From NCBI RefSeq assembly GCF_008831285.2, contig NC_045148.1, positions 3,224,001 through 3,288,000 on the forward strand: 64,000 bases of DNA, written 5' to 3'. The DNA comes from Nymphaea colorata. Lineage: Eukaryota; Streptophyta; Magnoliopsida; Nymphaeales; Nymphaeaceae. Within the stretch, counting starts at the first letter, position 1. Every line of letters starts with the position of its first letter. Below, one piece after another: positions 48,666-61,179 of the stretch. The notes below the pieces were generated by a model that did not search any database, was not told where the DNA came from, and was given only the letters and a program-made list of their open reading frames with translations. A program made the position numbers and the translations under genes.

Positions 48666-51600
48666 TCCAAACAACATTGTTTAATGCCTAAATGTTCTAC
48701 ATGTTATGCTTCTATCCTAAGGAACAATGCGTAACATATGTACAATGAACCTAGAAATTGAAAATGAATTGGACTTTGAAAACTATATTAACCATCAGGA
48801 AGAGCGTCAACCTATGTAGGAAAACCAAATTGCCTTTTCATAATCGGGTCATCACATGCAACCTAGGGCTATATGATGCATGCATTTAAAATGGAATTGA
48901 AAATCAGATTGAGACCATACAATAGCACATTGCTTTGAAGAGGAGTTGAAAATCAAGACTTAGAACATAGTTTAAAACATTAAGATGAAACTTGAAAGAG
49001 ATGTTTGAATTGAAGTAGACAGATGATTTGTTGTTAACATTGAAGGACTGTCATCTCATGGCATGTCATGAACCAGTCATAGTTTTCACACAAATATGAA
49101 ACATTGGAATGCATGTAGAATATGAAAAACAATTTGGATTGTGGTGTGTAAACCAAGTGTGGGATTTGCAAAACATTTTTGGGATAGCACTTCAAATTAT
49201 GTTAGAAAACTAGATTTGAAACATCATTTGAAAATAATTGAAAAATCATGATTCTAGTTGGAAAGTGTATTCTAGAAAACATTGAGCTGTTTGTCCTTTT
49301 TTATGTATAAAGGTTCATCTAACTACAAGGATAGTGTGGAACCCACGTCAATTTATAAAAGGATTGTGCATGTATATCATGGCATTCATGTTGACCAACA
49401 CATGAGAAGTTAAAAATTCAAAGTGTGTGCATATATAGAAAACGCAAACTATATGCAATGCGTTCCAATCTATAATATAACAAGGAAAACAAAACATGAT
49501 GGATGAATCAATATGCACAGTTCAAAATCACTTAACTAAATGAAAACATCATTAAGAAATCATCCTATCATGCACATAGAGTAACTATGATTACATACAT
49601 GGATAAATGATGATGAATATAACATGACATGTCAAAATCATGCCTTTCCTACATGTTGGAGGCCTAAAAGAGTGTTATCATGAAGGAAATTCACTCAAAA
49701 TATGAAAAACATGGTTAACATAACATGATTCTACTCCTAGATTACATTTCAAAACATAGGAACTTAGGTTTTTGAAAAGATTGTAAAGACATGTGTAACG
49801 AGCTTAGACTTTCATGAAATTTGGGGTCAACCTTCGTTTGACATGTAGAAATGATGTCCAAGTATTAAATTTAGAATAAACAACGTAGATTTGAAGTTAT
49901 GGGGTGAACCGACCCACTAAAATTTGAATATTGTAAAAGAGTGAACATATGACGTATGATTCAGCACCTAAGTTAGATATTACGGAAAATTGGTTAAACG
50001 AGTTTGGATGGAGCTAAAATTTGGTGTCAATGCTCTTGGTATATTAATGGACATATGCCTACTGTTGGTTTGACAAACTATATGTGGATGGATGAGGGGA
50101 GTACACAAACTTATGCCATAATACTAACTTTTTGTTGTAAACTATGCAGCAGGTTAGTTTTTTGGCCTACTTTCAAATGAGTAAACCTATGGCAAATGGT
50201 ATTGGTTTAGACTAAAATTTGGCCCTATATTCTCTGTAGAACAGATCAACAATATAAATTTACAGATTTGAAAAATATTAACCAGGCTAGGAGATATGCC
50301 TACACAAAGTTAGTAAAGAGAACAAGCTATATAAAGAATAGCATAATTGTAACAAGAGTGGAACATGGGTTCTATATTATCTATACAATTTGGATATAAC
50401 TCCTAACACTTGGATGGCATTAGTCCATGCCAAATGAATGCTATAGGGTGAAGAAATGTACTTTTATTGAATGTAGGATTGAGCTGTAAGACAAACTTAC
50501 TAAAAGTTATAACTTAATTTGGAATACAAACTAGAATTAGGAAGAAACAAACTTGACTGATTATAAAACTTTTGATAGAACCCTAGGCACTTAAACAAAG
50601 ATAGGCTGCACATGAAAGAATCAAAATTATGCCTAAAATGGACATTTGAGGTTGGGTCAAAATGTGGAACATAGAGTTTGTTGCAAAACATAAAAACAGT
50701 AAGATGGCTCAGGCGTTGACTTTCAAAGACTCAAAACCAACTCAAACAATAAGAGTTTTGACCTAAATTCAGCATGAAGATTCTCTATGAATTGGCAATG
50801 GATTTGCAAAACCACATCAGGTTGAGACTATACACGACAAGGAAACCATGATAGAAATCATAGATTGTCTGCAAACTATTGGCTGCAAGTTCATCAAATG
50901 ACATCAGTTTGGCTTGATATTTGAAACAAATATTCTCTTGGAACACAGAACTAGATCACTTCATGGATTTGAAAAGGGGGTCAAGGTTGAAAATTATGGC
51001 CTCAAAGTTAGACCAGAAATATAGATACACAGAAAAACAGGATGCGAACATGATTGGAGACCCTACTTGGGACATAATATGAATAGGAAAGCAAATTCCA
51101 TAGATTCCATAGATCGTGAAACTTGTGAACAGACTTCCAGCATGCAAACATCAAATCCTAGTTGAAAGGTTGACAAAAGTATGGCTAGATAGGAGGCCAC
51201 GATGCGATGAAGTTGGAGAAACCTATCTTTGTTACATTGATCCAATGACTACTAAATGGACTCTGGTTGGTTGGGCTAAAATTTGGTTTAGAACAAGTAG
51301 ACATGTAAGTTCACTACTTACTTTTACAGAACATGAGTTGAAGTTATGAACAGAGACCTATGCAGCTTATAAGTTGGCAGACTTTTATGACTTATTTTCT
51401 ATAGTTTGAAAATTGCAAAAGATAGAGCTTGGGAAATTAACCAAATGTAGAACCAAAGCTACTTCAAATTTGATGATTTGGTGGGGAAACACTAATAGTA
51501 GATGAAACTACAAAACTTTATGGCTCGTCAATATGATTCCTGAATTGAGAGAAATAAGCTCTCAAGGTAAACAGGTTTTGACTTTATGAAAAACATGATT

Positions 51601-51930
51601 TTAGACATGTCCACACTATATATATAGAGGTTCAACAAAAATTATGCATGATGACATGTAGAAATGAAAATAATGTATGCATTACATATGGAACATGAAG
51701 AAATATATGATTTATATAAATTTTTTTATTCTCATTGCTTTAGATATACACTTCTTTACTCTAGTTATGTTCCCAGAGCCATACATGGAGTCTAAAACAA
51801 GTTGCATTTTTTTGCAATGTCCTTTCTGCAGCCTCAAAATTTATAGTATTATAAGTGACAACCTGAAAAAATAGTAAAAGATAAAACATTATGAGGTTGT
51901 AACTTGAAAATTAAAATATTATATAGTTAA
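48666..51930. other. Unassigned AT-rich region with degenerate repeats
   Basis: No gene was recognised. Between about 49800 and 51600 the text has a loose periodicity of about 190-200 bp: phrases with AAATTTGG occur near 49818, 50008, 50210 and 51277, several followed by GATTTGAAGTTATGG or a similar phrase. The same pattern is seen in the duplicated units at 28-29 kb and 37-38 kb, so this may be a related old element. Confidence 0.45.
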
Positions 51931-51939
51931 AATATAACA

Positions 51940-52660
51940 AAACATTAACAACCATTCTCCTTTGTCAACTTCTAGTAAACTTGTTTCAATATCATAAATA
52001 TATTGTTGTTGGCATCTTTCACAATGTTTGTTGCATCAATTGACCTTAAAAGATACACTTTTTTTGGACAATAAACAAAACAATTTATCATGGTTCAACT
52101 TTTGTTGTCCTTCCAACCATCTGCCATTATAGTGCAATGAGTGAGCTTTATGATTTTTTTAATCTTTTAATTATATCTCAATATTCTTTATTTCATTATT
52201 TAACAACTTTTCGGCCAGTTCCTTCTAAGTAGGGGGCTTCAAATTAGACCCAGATTCGCCTATAACTTGTGTCATCTCACTAAAATTTGGTGAACTAGCT
52301 ATATTCAATAAAATTGTAGCATGATAAAAAGAACCTTGAAATAGCTGCACACAATTTCAAATTTAATTGTCTTCAATTTGTAAATTTTGGTTTTTTGTTG
52401 GCCACCAAATTATATATACCTCTCCTTCTCCGACCACCTTCTACTGAAATTTCTAAAGTATTATTTTCTTTCTTCAGATTAGATAACCTCAATCCATCAT
52501 TATCAATGTCTTCATTGGAATTTAAACCACATTTTGTCATTTCTTGCCTTTTTTCTTCTCAGGTTTCAAAGCTAAACCCCATGATATTTTCAAACATTTT
52601 TTTGACATTTGACTCAACATTATTGCAGGGACATTGAATTTGGAAAAGGGATTTGGTTTT
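51940..52660 (-). pseudogene. hAT-type transposase (DUF659) remnant
   Basis: The minus strand carries the DUF659 signatures of plant hAT transposases: SPNFSEMTQVIGESG followed by LKPPT, a stop and KELAEKLLNNE (about 52295-52180), then CTIMADGWKDN (about 52140-52110) and, in another frame, NCFVYCPKK then RSIDATNIVKDAN (about 52085-52005). Family proteins also have a BED zinc finger upstream and a dimerisation domain downstream. The finger region (52660-52400) is only faintly recognisable and the catalytic C-terminus is missing. Stops and frameshifts show it is dead. No terminal inverted repeats were identified. Confidence 0.75.
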
Positions 52661-52984
52661 AAAAGAACAAGATGCACTTTTATCATTGGACCATGACATG
52701 AGGCCCACATTTACATGGTGATGCAATTTAAAAAATTTAATTGAAGTTTGTGATTTGGATTTGACATAGGAAGCCAGGTGAAATACAACTTGAAAATGAA
52801 GTTGGAAATTGATTTTTGAAGATAAACTTGAAGTTGGATTTTGAAAAGGACTTGAGAAATTTAAGGAATTATATGGTTATGAACAGCATCGTGTGTTATA
52901 CCAAACATGTTTGGATGGTTCATGTGTGTGACATCATTTGTGTTAATCCAACACGTGAAGCAATCAAAAATACTATGTGTGGAG

Positions 52985-53678
52985 ACTCCACTAGGCACTA
53001 GATGAAACCTTCTTAAATCAGGTGAAGGCCTGCCATAAACCAGCTTGAATGGGAAAGTCCCTATAGCTGAATGGTGAGAGATGTTATAGACGAACTCAAC
53101 CCATGACAAATCAACAACTAACCTAGCTGTGTGGATGCATATCTCCATAACAATCCAAATAAGTCTCCAAAATCCTAACCTCTATTTGACCATCTGTTTG
53201 AGGATGGTAAGTTATACTGGGTTTCAGCTTAGTGCCCTAAAATGTATAGTAATGCTCCCAAAAGGTTCTTAAAAATAGATGATCACGGTCACTTACAATA
53301 GGGTATTTGAAGAAACTTTTCCATGTTTTCTTAGATTTCCTTAACCATTTCTTTCATTAAATAGAGGTGTGGCAAGGTTGCGAAGTGTGCATACTTCAAT
53401 AGTTAGTCCACCACTATAAAAATGATCAACTTCCTTTTGGATTTGGGTACTCCCTTTATGAAGTCCATAGAGTGACCTTCCCATATCTAATCAGGTATAG
53501 GTAATGGTTGGAGTAGGTCTACCGGTTTCAACATTTCATATTTGTGTTTTTGGCATGCTTCACATGTCTTTACATAACTTTTGATGTCTCTTTTTATCAC
53601 AGTCAATACAAAGTTCTCCTGATGCATTGATACGTCCCTTCTACTCCTTGATGTTCAGTCTCAAGTGCATTATGAAAT
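52985..53678 (-). pseudogene. Ty3/gypsy integrase fragment (gypsy2, 3' part)
   Basis: The minus strand gives in order the zinc-binding segment (ending VKTCEACQKH, about 53550), the core with the first catalytic region (IFIVVD then KYAHFATLPH, about 53420-53370), DRDHLFLRTFWEHYY and [13 protein letters not shown] (about 53290-53170), and VDLSWVEFVYN with FPFKLVYGRPSP (about 53110-53010). Stops interrupt it. It ends near 52985 with no chromodomain or LTR recognised. Its gag, protease and reverse transcriptase lie at 58150-60772, beyond the inserted copia2. The RNase H that should sit between them is missing. Confidence 0.85.
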
Positions 53679-54093
53679 TGTTGTAAAGGAGATGGAATGA
53701 GTAGGAGTATGTATTAAAGCAAAGCATAGTTCACTCAAGATATAATGTGGTCCAGAGAATAGTTCTCCTACGTCCACAATGATCCTCTCTCACCATTCAC
53801 TCCAGTTGAGGTTCCATTATTTATAAGGAAAGCGTTACATCAACCCAATCGTGGAAGGGTATCTTTCCTTTTGTTTACAATTTGGTTTATTCATGCATTG
53901 GGATTTGATTTCTTCCGTTGGCTTGATAGTTTCTTCTTTATTGTTGCTGTAATCATGGGATATTATCGGTTGATGCTGATTTCCTTTTTCCTCAATTCTC
54001 TTTCCTTTTTCTTCAGCTCGATGTTGTTTGCCTTGCCTTTGTGGTGTGTTTCCAAGATAAGCTCCAGATTTGGATCTCGTCAGATCTGATACA
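53679..54093 (-). repeat. Left (3') LTR of copia2
   Basis: About 415 bp, starting TGTTGTAAAGG and ending GATACA on the plus strand, bounded inside by a polypurine tract (GAGGGGGGATC on the minus strand, about 54099-54110). The boundaries are inferred from the TG..CA ends and the tract, since the partner LTR is absent. Confidence 0.65.
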
Positions 54094-57000
54094 CTAAGAT
54101 CCCCCCTCAAACTCAATGGTCTTGAGCGAACATTGAGTTTGAAGCGCCACTGGACAAATGCTTCCGTCGATAGAGATTTGGTAAGAGGCTCCACCAATTG
54201 ATGATATGAGGGAATGTGCCTCACAGACAGTTGCCTTCGAGCGACAAGATCTTGTACAAAGTGTACATCCAGTTCAATATGTTTACTTTTCTGGTGCATA
54301 TAGGTGGTACTAATGTTGTCACACCAAAAGACTGGTGGTTCAGAGTGATAGATACCCATATCTTGTAATAAAGCCCAATGACCTCTGCAGCAGTGTTGGC
54401 AACTGCCTGGTACTCAGCTTCAGTGGAGGATCAGGCCACAGTGGGTTGTTTCTTCGAACTCCAAGAGATCAAATTCTTCCCAAGGAAGATAGCACAGAGC
54501 CCAGTGGACTTGTGGTTGTCTGGGTTTCCAATCTAGTCTACATCCGAATAGGCATGTAGGTGAGTAGATGAGTTGTGTTTGAGGAGAAGTCCATGATGAA
54601 TGATGGTTTTAGCATAGAGAAATATCTGTTTCACTGCATTCCAATTGTCAGTCGTAGGAGTGTGCATGAACTGACAAACCTTATTGACTGCGTATGATAG
54701 ATCAGGCCTAGCAACAGTGAGGTATTGAAGCACCCCAACTGTTTGGTGATAGAGTGTTGCATCTGAAAAGGAAGTTCCAACCTTTGTCAGTGAGGAATTT
54801 GCCTGTAGAGGCATAGAGATAGGCTTGGCACCAATCATATGTGTTTGAGTGAAAATGTCAATGATATATTTTTGTTGTGACATGAGCAATCCTTCTGACA
54901 TTGGAATAGTCTGAAAACCCAAGAAATAATGTAATGGTCCGAGATATTTGAGAGAGAAGGCTGCACTCAGACGATGAATTAACGCAATAACTTGTACTGT
55001 AGAGTTACCTGTGATTAGTATATCATCAACATAAATCATGATAAAGAGCCTAACCTAGTCAGTAATCAAGGTGAACAATGAAGTGTCGGCTTGAGACATT
55101 TTAAAGCCCATGTGAAATAGTGCATGACTTAGACGGTGGTACCAAGCTCTTGGAGCTTGCTTAAGTCCATAGGTTGCTTTATGAAATTTTCACACATAAC
55201 CTAGGTGACTTCGATCCTCAAATCCTGGAGGCTGAGTCATATATGCATCTTCAGTTAGATCCCCATGAAGGAACACATTATTAACATCGAGTTGTTTTAT
55301 AGGCCATCAGAGAGAATTAGCGAGAGATAAAACGGCATGCACGGTAGCTAGCTTTACAACTGGGCTGAATGTTTCAAAGTAGTCAATGCCTTCAATTTGA
55401 TCATAGCCTTTCATGACCAATCGAGCTTTGGTAACTCTCCAAAGTTCCATCAGATTTACGTTTAACCTTGAAGGTCCATTTACACCCTATAATGGTAAAT
55501 GTCCGGCTAGGTGGGACAAGAGTCCACGTTCCATTTTGATGAAGTGCTTGCATCTGTTTGGCCATTGCCTCTTGCCAATGGCCTGACTTGAGTGCTTGGA
55601 CATAAGTTCTTGGTTCTTCGTTGGAGCAATATTGAGTGACAAGAGCAATGAGAAGTGGGTAGGCCATTGAAAATGGGAGTTTGGGTCTTCTTGTACCATC
55701 TTGTAAGTGAGTTATCATATTATGGGTTTGAAGAGATGGCATTTGAATTTCTGTAGATGGTGGTAAGGATGACTCGGTGGCCATAAGTGGTGCAGATTGA
55801 GTGACATTTGGTTCACATGTAGGACTGGTTTGATTTGATGGTGGCTTACCAAAGGTAGAGTTGGTTAATGAAGGGAACGTAGGTAAAATAATAGGTATTG
55901 GTGTGTTGGTAGGATGGGTAACATCAAGTTGTTTTGGTTGTTCTAGAAATGGAAAATTTGACTCACTGAACACAACATGTTGGCTGACAATTATTTTGAA
56001 ACTTTCTAGATTGTAACATAGGTATCCCTTGTGGACATTAGAATACCCAAGAAAGATGTGTTTGGATGACTGGGGCTGAAGCTTGTGGTCACGGTAAGAT
56101 TGTAGGTCTGAGTAGGCGGCATGGCCAAACACTCAGAGAAAGGTACAATTTGGGGTTCTTTGTGTAAAATTTCAAATGGAGACTTGCCTTTCAGTCCTGT
56201 AGTAGGAACACGGTTCAATAAATATGTTGTTGTGCTGAATATGTATGTCCAAAATTCTACTAGAATGCCTCCATGTTTAAGGAGAGAGAGACCCGCTTCA
56301 ACAAGAGTGTGATGTTTCCTTTCAGTTGTGCCATTCTACTCATGTGTATGCAGACATGAAATTTTTCTTTCAATACCATGACCTTGAAATAATTTGTTAA
56401 GAGGTGCATACTCACCACCACTGTCATATTGAAAATTTTTAATTTTTGTGTCATATATATTTTCAACTTTCACGTTGAATGCTTTAAATGTCTTTTCAAC
56501 ATCAGACTTACATGATAGAAAATAAATCCATGCATACTTGGAGTATTTATCTATAAATGAGACGTAGTATAGATCATGGTCACCAGTCCCCAGACAACTG
56601 AGTGAACAACTTCGAGAGGTTTAGTGGCCTTCTTATCAGATTGAGTAAAAGGAAGTGCATGTGATTTCCCAAATTGACAAGCATCACAAAAATTGTTGTC
56701 TTTGACATCATAATCAAAAGAAAGTTTAAAATGTCTCAAAATAAAATTGACAGTATTCAAGGCAAGGTGTCCAAGTCTAGCGTGCCGTCTACTAACTGAT
56801 GTCTGTTCTCCATAGAATGCCACCTTCTCAATTTGATGCTTCTTGATTTCTGGTTGTGGGAGTAGGAGACGATAGAGGCCATTTTCACTCTTTCTGTGTA
56901 GTAGCACCACCCCTGTACTCTGGTCCTTCACCGCACAATGATCGGCAAAAAAAATCAAAAACAACTTGATTATCTTTTCAGCATTTATTCACAAATAACA

Positions 57001-58140
57001 GATTATGAACCACTTTAGGGACATGAAGAATATCACGTAAAGCGACAGTAGATTTAGGAAGGCAAAAAAAAGCTGACCTGATGTTTTTAATGTACACACC
57101 CGATCCATCCCCAACCTTGACGGTGTCATTGCCTTCATAAGGTTCATGAATAGTCATCAACCCAAAAGAATTGGTGATGTGATGGGCTGCTCCTATGTTA
57201 GGGATCCAATTTACGTCATCTAGCATATATGAAGCTGAGTGATATACCTGAGCATTTGAAGATGATGACGAGTTTGTGTTGGTAATAGCCGCTCCAATGT
57301 GAGCTTTCTTTGCTTTTTTAAAGCCAGTCTTGGCACTATGACCCATTTTATCACAAAAGTAGCAACCAATATGATTTTTTCGACAAAAAGTAGACTTGCC
57401 ACGTCCTAAATCAAACCTGCCATTGACCAAGGCCCTTTTTAAAGTCAGTCTTGGCACTATGACCCATTTTATCACAAAACTGACAGACAATATGATTTTT
57501 TCCACCAAAAGTAGACTTGCCACGTCCTAAATCAAACCTGCCATGTCCTCGACCAAGACCCCTTTGAAACATTGAGGACTATCTTCTGTCAAAATTTTCC
57601 CTAATTGCTGAATATGGTTGGGCATAATGGGCAGAAGGGGTAAACATTTCATGTTCAAGATCTTGATCTTTAAGTTCTGTCTCTTATGTGAGTAATAGGC
57701 CGTGCAAGTCACTTAGAGAAATCAGATCTACTTGGGTGGTCAAAGAAGTTTTGAAAGCTGAGTATTCTTGAGGAAGCCCTTTCAGAATGTGCATAATTAA
57801 ATCTTCCTCTTCTACTGGCTTTGATGCAACAGCTAATTGGTGAGCCAACATCTTGGCTTTATAAAAATAATTATCTATGGTTAAATTTTCTTTCAAAAGT
57901 CCTTGCAGTTGTTCCTTGAGTTGCATGATTCTTGAGTGGGAATGGGCAGCATTGGATTTTTTAAGGGCAGTCCATACCTTGTATGGAATCTTGAGCCCAA
58001 CAACTTGCACAATGACAGTTTCAAACAGTGAAGAAATAAGCCAACTTAAGAGAAGTTGGTCTTGTCTCATTCAAATCACATGTTCAAGATTAATATACTG
58101 GGATTTCCCATCACTGCTCTCTACTACACATTGTCAACTC
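54094..58140 (-). pseudogene. Copia2 gag-pol, interrupted
   Basis: From right to left: gag (58135-57560) with RQDQLLLSWLISS and IMQLKEQLQG; a duplicated zinc-knuckle region (about 57560-57310) where one knuckle reads CYFCDKMGHSAKTG, its last Cys lost; a protease motif WIPNIGAAHHIT in place of the usual D-S-G, so inactive; GAG-pre-integrase (56964-56640) with RRHARLGHLA and CDACQFGKSH; a disrupted integrase (56560-56000); reverse transcriptase (about 55560-54700) with [10 protein letters not shown] and MIYVDDILITG; and RNase H (54560-54150) with YSDVD, KHIELDVHFVQD and VEPLTKSL. Many frame breaks are present. Confidence 0.9.
57315..57560. repeat. 121-bp tandem duplication in copia2 gag
   Basis: The stretch beginning TTTAAAGCCAGTCTTGGC near 57317 recurs as TTTAAAGTCAGTCTTGGC near 57438, and both run on through AAATCAAACCTGCCAT. 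The offset is 121 bp, not a multiple of three, so the duplication shifts the frame inside the nucleocapsid region and doubles the zinc knuckle. Confidence 0.88.
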
Positions 58141-58149
58141 TTTTTTTTT

Positions 58150-60772
58150 CAAGAGTTCTGTTAAAGAAACTGCTATCTCTCTGAACCTCTTTGACAAATC
58201 TGTGGTAATAATCAGCGAGTCCTAAAAGGCTCACAATTTCTCTACTCCCTTTGCTTCTAGCCGACTCTTAATAGGCACCATCTTATCTTCTTCCATCCTT
58301 ACTCCTTCACTTGTAATGGTGTGTTGGAGATATGTAACTTGATTGCTCCTAAATATAAATTTAGGGGCTTTAATGTAGAACTGATGAGCTCGCAATAGAT
58401 TCAAGACTTCTTCTAGATGTCTAACATGAGTTTCAAGGCTGCTGCTATAGACTAAGATATCGTAAAAAAAGCCAGAACATATTTTTGTAGGTGATCCTTA
58501 AAAACATCATACATCAAGCATGGAAAGTAGTGGGAGTATTTGTAAGGGCAAAGGGATTACCTTAAATTCATAGTGCTCTTTATAGTTTGAAAAGCTGTCT
58601 TGGGTACATCTTCAAGAGCTATTCTTATTTAATGTAACCAACCTTCAAATATAATTTAGAAAAAATTGTTGCTTCTCTCAATTCATTCATCAACTCTTCA
58701 ATATCTGGAGTTGGATACCAGTCTTCATGCTGAAGGCATTCAATGGTCTAAAGTTTATGCATAAACACCACATCCCATTTTTTTTTTCTTAAACAATAGC
58801 AGTAGAGACGAAGCTCTTGCCCGGTTGAATTACGGTTTATTCAGCATTTCTTTAATTCATTCCTCTTTCTCATCTGTTTATACATAGCTGTAGTAGTAGG
58901 GTCTCAATCTGACCAATGAGGTGCTATAGTCCACTTTCATGTGGTGGTCGAATGCCCTAGGAGATGGCAGACCACTCGATTTTTAAAAAGTTTCAACATA
59001 TTGTTTCAAAACTTAATGCAATAATGTTGGAATCTTGTTATTTTCTACCACTTTCTCCCTTTCTTCGGCAGCACTAGCTTGTTGCACCTTCATTAGAAGT
59101 AATAGGTATAGGATTTTTTATCTTCCTTGCACCTTTCTAAGTTGTGTTTCACTGCTAGTCTCAACTTTAGCTTCTTTAGAAATCAACACCACATTGCCCA
59201 TATTAGCAGCCTTAAAACTCATCCACATATTAACAAAGTGCCACTCACCATTCACTAATTGCATCTGCCACTAGATTCTCAATACTATGTCGGTCCCTCC
59301 TTGGCCAATGATTAGAGTTTGACTCCAAAACATCGTCTGTGCACCTTAATTATTTTCTGACGACATTTTCCCTTGCAAACCAAGGAGTTCCCGTTGCCTA
59401 CTAACACTTTGAACTTTGGATGCTCAATGGCCTTACGTTCGCAAGCTCGTTCAGCCCTCTCACACACAAAGTTATGGGTGGGTCTTACATCCACTAAGAG
59501 GTTGTAACTCTGCGCTTCAACCTACCCTCTAATTGCATGATTTGGGGGATGTTGTCTCCAGCGAAAGCATGAAAGAATATTTCAGGTGTTGAATCTGCTA
59601 CTGGGTCTCCTTCATCCTCCTCCTCCCTAGGAATCTGCTATTGGGTCTCCTTCACCATCCTCCGCCCCCGCTAGGCTCTGTGTCGTCTACATCATCCTCT
59701 ACCTCTTCATCAACCAGATGCAGGTGGAGCTTCTTATACACATGTCCAAGCGACCAGCTCGTCACGCTGAAAACACAACTCTTTCCTTATGTGCTCTTTA
59801 ATTTGGTTTGACCAAGACTAGTTTGTTGGTTTGAGATGATGTGACTTGCTTAATTTCATGATTGTCTATGCTTAATGTAGTATTTTTTTGTGCATGTGCC
59901 CTTGTTTTCTTTGCCCATTTTTCAATCTAGTGCACTTTTCTTCTACCACTCAAGCCATTTAAAATCCCTCTAATAGAGTTTGAGGGTGGGCATCCTACAC
60001 CTTCAACTTGATATCCTTCTCTAAGCCCTCAACAAAGGCATCGAGCAAAGCCTCTTTAGGCCAGCCACATATCATGTTGTTCAATTCTTCGAACTCCTTC
60101 AAATATTCCACCACTAATCCCTTTTGGATTACAGAGTTCTATGTTGCAATATAAGTATATCAATGGCCTAAATCAAATCAACAAGGCTTGCACAAAACTC
60201 ACACAAAGAAGGTCTACTTTGTTGGAGGCATCAGCCAAAAAATCAACAAATGTCTACGCCTTTAGGCCACATGAGCAACCCACTGCTCTTTCGTTATGTC
60301 CATCCATTCAAAATACTACTCCACACAAAATACCCAGCTCTTTGGGTCATCGCTAGCAAATTTAGGGATGTCTAACTTAGGATGGATTTGATTCTCTATT
60401 TCCGCATGGAGGCCCGACTGAAGAGATATAGGGAGGAGGCAGAGGAGTACTTGGATTCAATGAGTACAGTGGAAGAAACGACATGCCTGATCCTAACAGG
60501 TATTCATCATCCTCTTGCCCTCCATGTTGTGATAGGCTGGATTCTTGTCTATTGGCCATCTCACGAAGTAGTGGCATGATTGCCTATTGTCCAACTGTGA
60601 TCGATTGTTGTTCTGCCCTCATTGCCTAGAGTTGTTGCTCTATTAGAGAAAACCGTTGGCTCATCTCTTCACACATTTTCTCTTCCACCGGCGAGCATAA
60701 ACTTGTCGATTGAGCTCCGCCTGCTTCGTGATGCTCTCCATGGTGATGAGGGGCCCTTTTATATCATGTCTA
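58150..60772 (-). pseudogene. Ty3/gypsy gag, protease and reverse transcriptase (gypsy2, 5' part)
   Basis: Minus strand. A gag-like region (about 60770-59700) includes short matches to plant gypsy gag. The protease region near 59490-59390 reads VDVRPTHNFV and FKVLVGNGNSLVCKG, where the family has D-S-G before xHNF. The reverse transcriptase (about 58800-58200) includes KKKKWDVVFMHK, WYPTPDIEELMNEL and IFSKLYLKVGY, then the fingers-to-connection part. Frames are broken throughout. At about 58150 it is cut by the junction with copia2 and resumes as integrase at 53678. Confidence 0.8.
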
Positions 60773-60784
60773 GCGTTGATACCA
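60773..60784 (-). other. Probable primer-binding site of gypsy2
   Basis: The minus strand reads TGGTATCAACGC, a variant of the methionine initiator tRNA site. The 5' LTR should start at about 60788 on its right, but I could not find its outer end or a partner LTR. Confidence 0.55.
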
Positions 60785-60787
60785 AAT

Positions 60788-61150
60788 TGGTAGTTGCATG
60801 CTACCAATGTTCCTAAAATGTCCCAAATATAACTCATGCACACTTTTAACCAACTAAATTAGGCTAACCAACTTCATTATCTTGTCTAAGTAGGGTCACC
60901 GAAAGCTGTAAGTATATATAGGGTGAATATAGTTCGTGGAACAAGGTATAATTCCTTGAAGCCGGTTATATATGCCACTTCCGTGTATGTAATTTCATCC
61001 ACCATTTTAACTATGATAAAAAAAAAGCTCATAATTAATACAAAAAAGAAATTTTTATAGAGATAAAAATGAAAACTGCAAAAAGAATATTTGGGTATTC
61101 AATAAAGGTAAAATTTATCAGTTTGTATATACACATCGCTATGACCAATA
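60788..61150. other. Possible 5' LTR of gypsy2, outer end not found
   Basis: AT-rich sequence adjoining the primer-binding site, starting TGGTAGTTGC. A TATATATAGGG phrase at about 60914-60924 may be promoter-like. There is no partner LTR in the window to define its length. Confidence 0.3.
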
Positions 61151-61179
61151 TATCCCTTTAAGAAGTAAAAAAATCATTA

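Larger units (their letters stand above)
53679..58145 (-). mobile_element. Ty1/copia element, 5' truncated (copia2), nested in gypsy2
   Basis: It has a 3' LTR at its left end (53679-54093), a polypurine tract beside it, and gag to RNase H on the minus strand. The 5' LTR and gag N-terminus are missing. At about 58145, near a poly-T tract, the sequence switches into the gypsy2 reverse transcriptase. A possible 5-bp flank at the left is GAAAT, which cannot be matched on the right because that end is lost. The missing gypsy RNase H and missing copia 5' end suggest one deletion that removed both after insertion. Confidence 0.85.
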
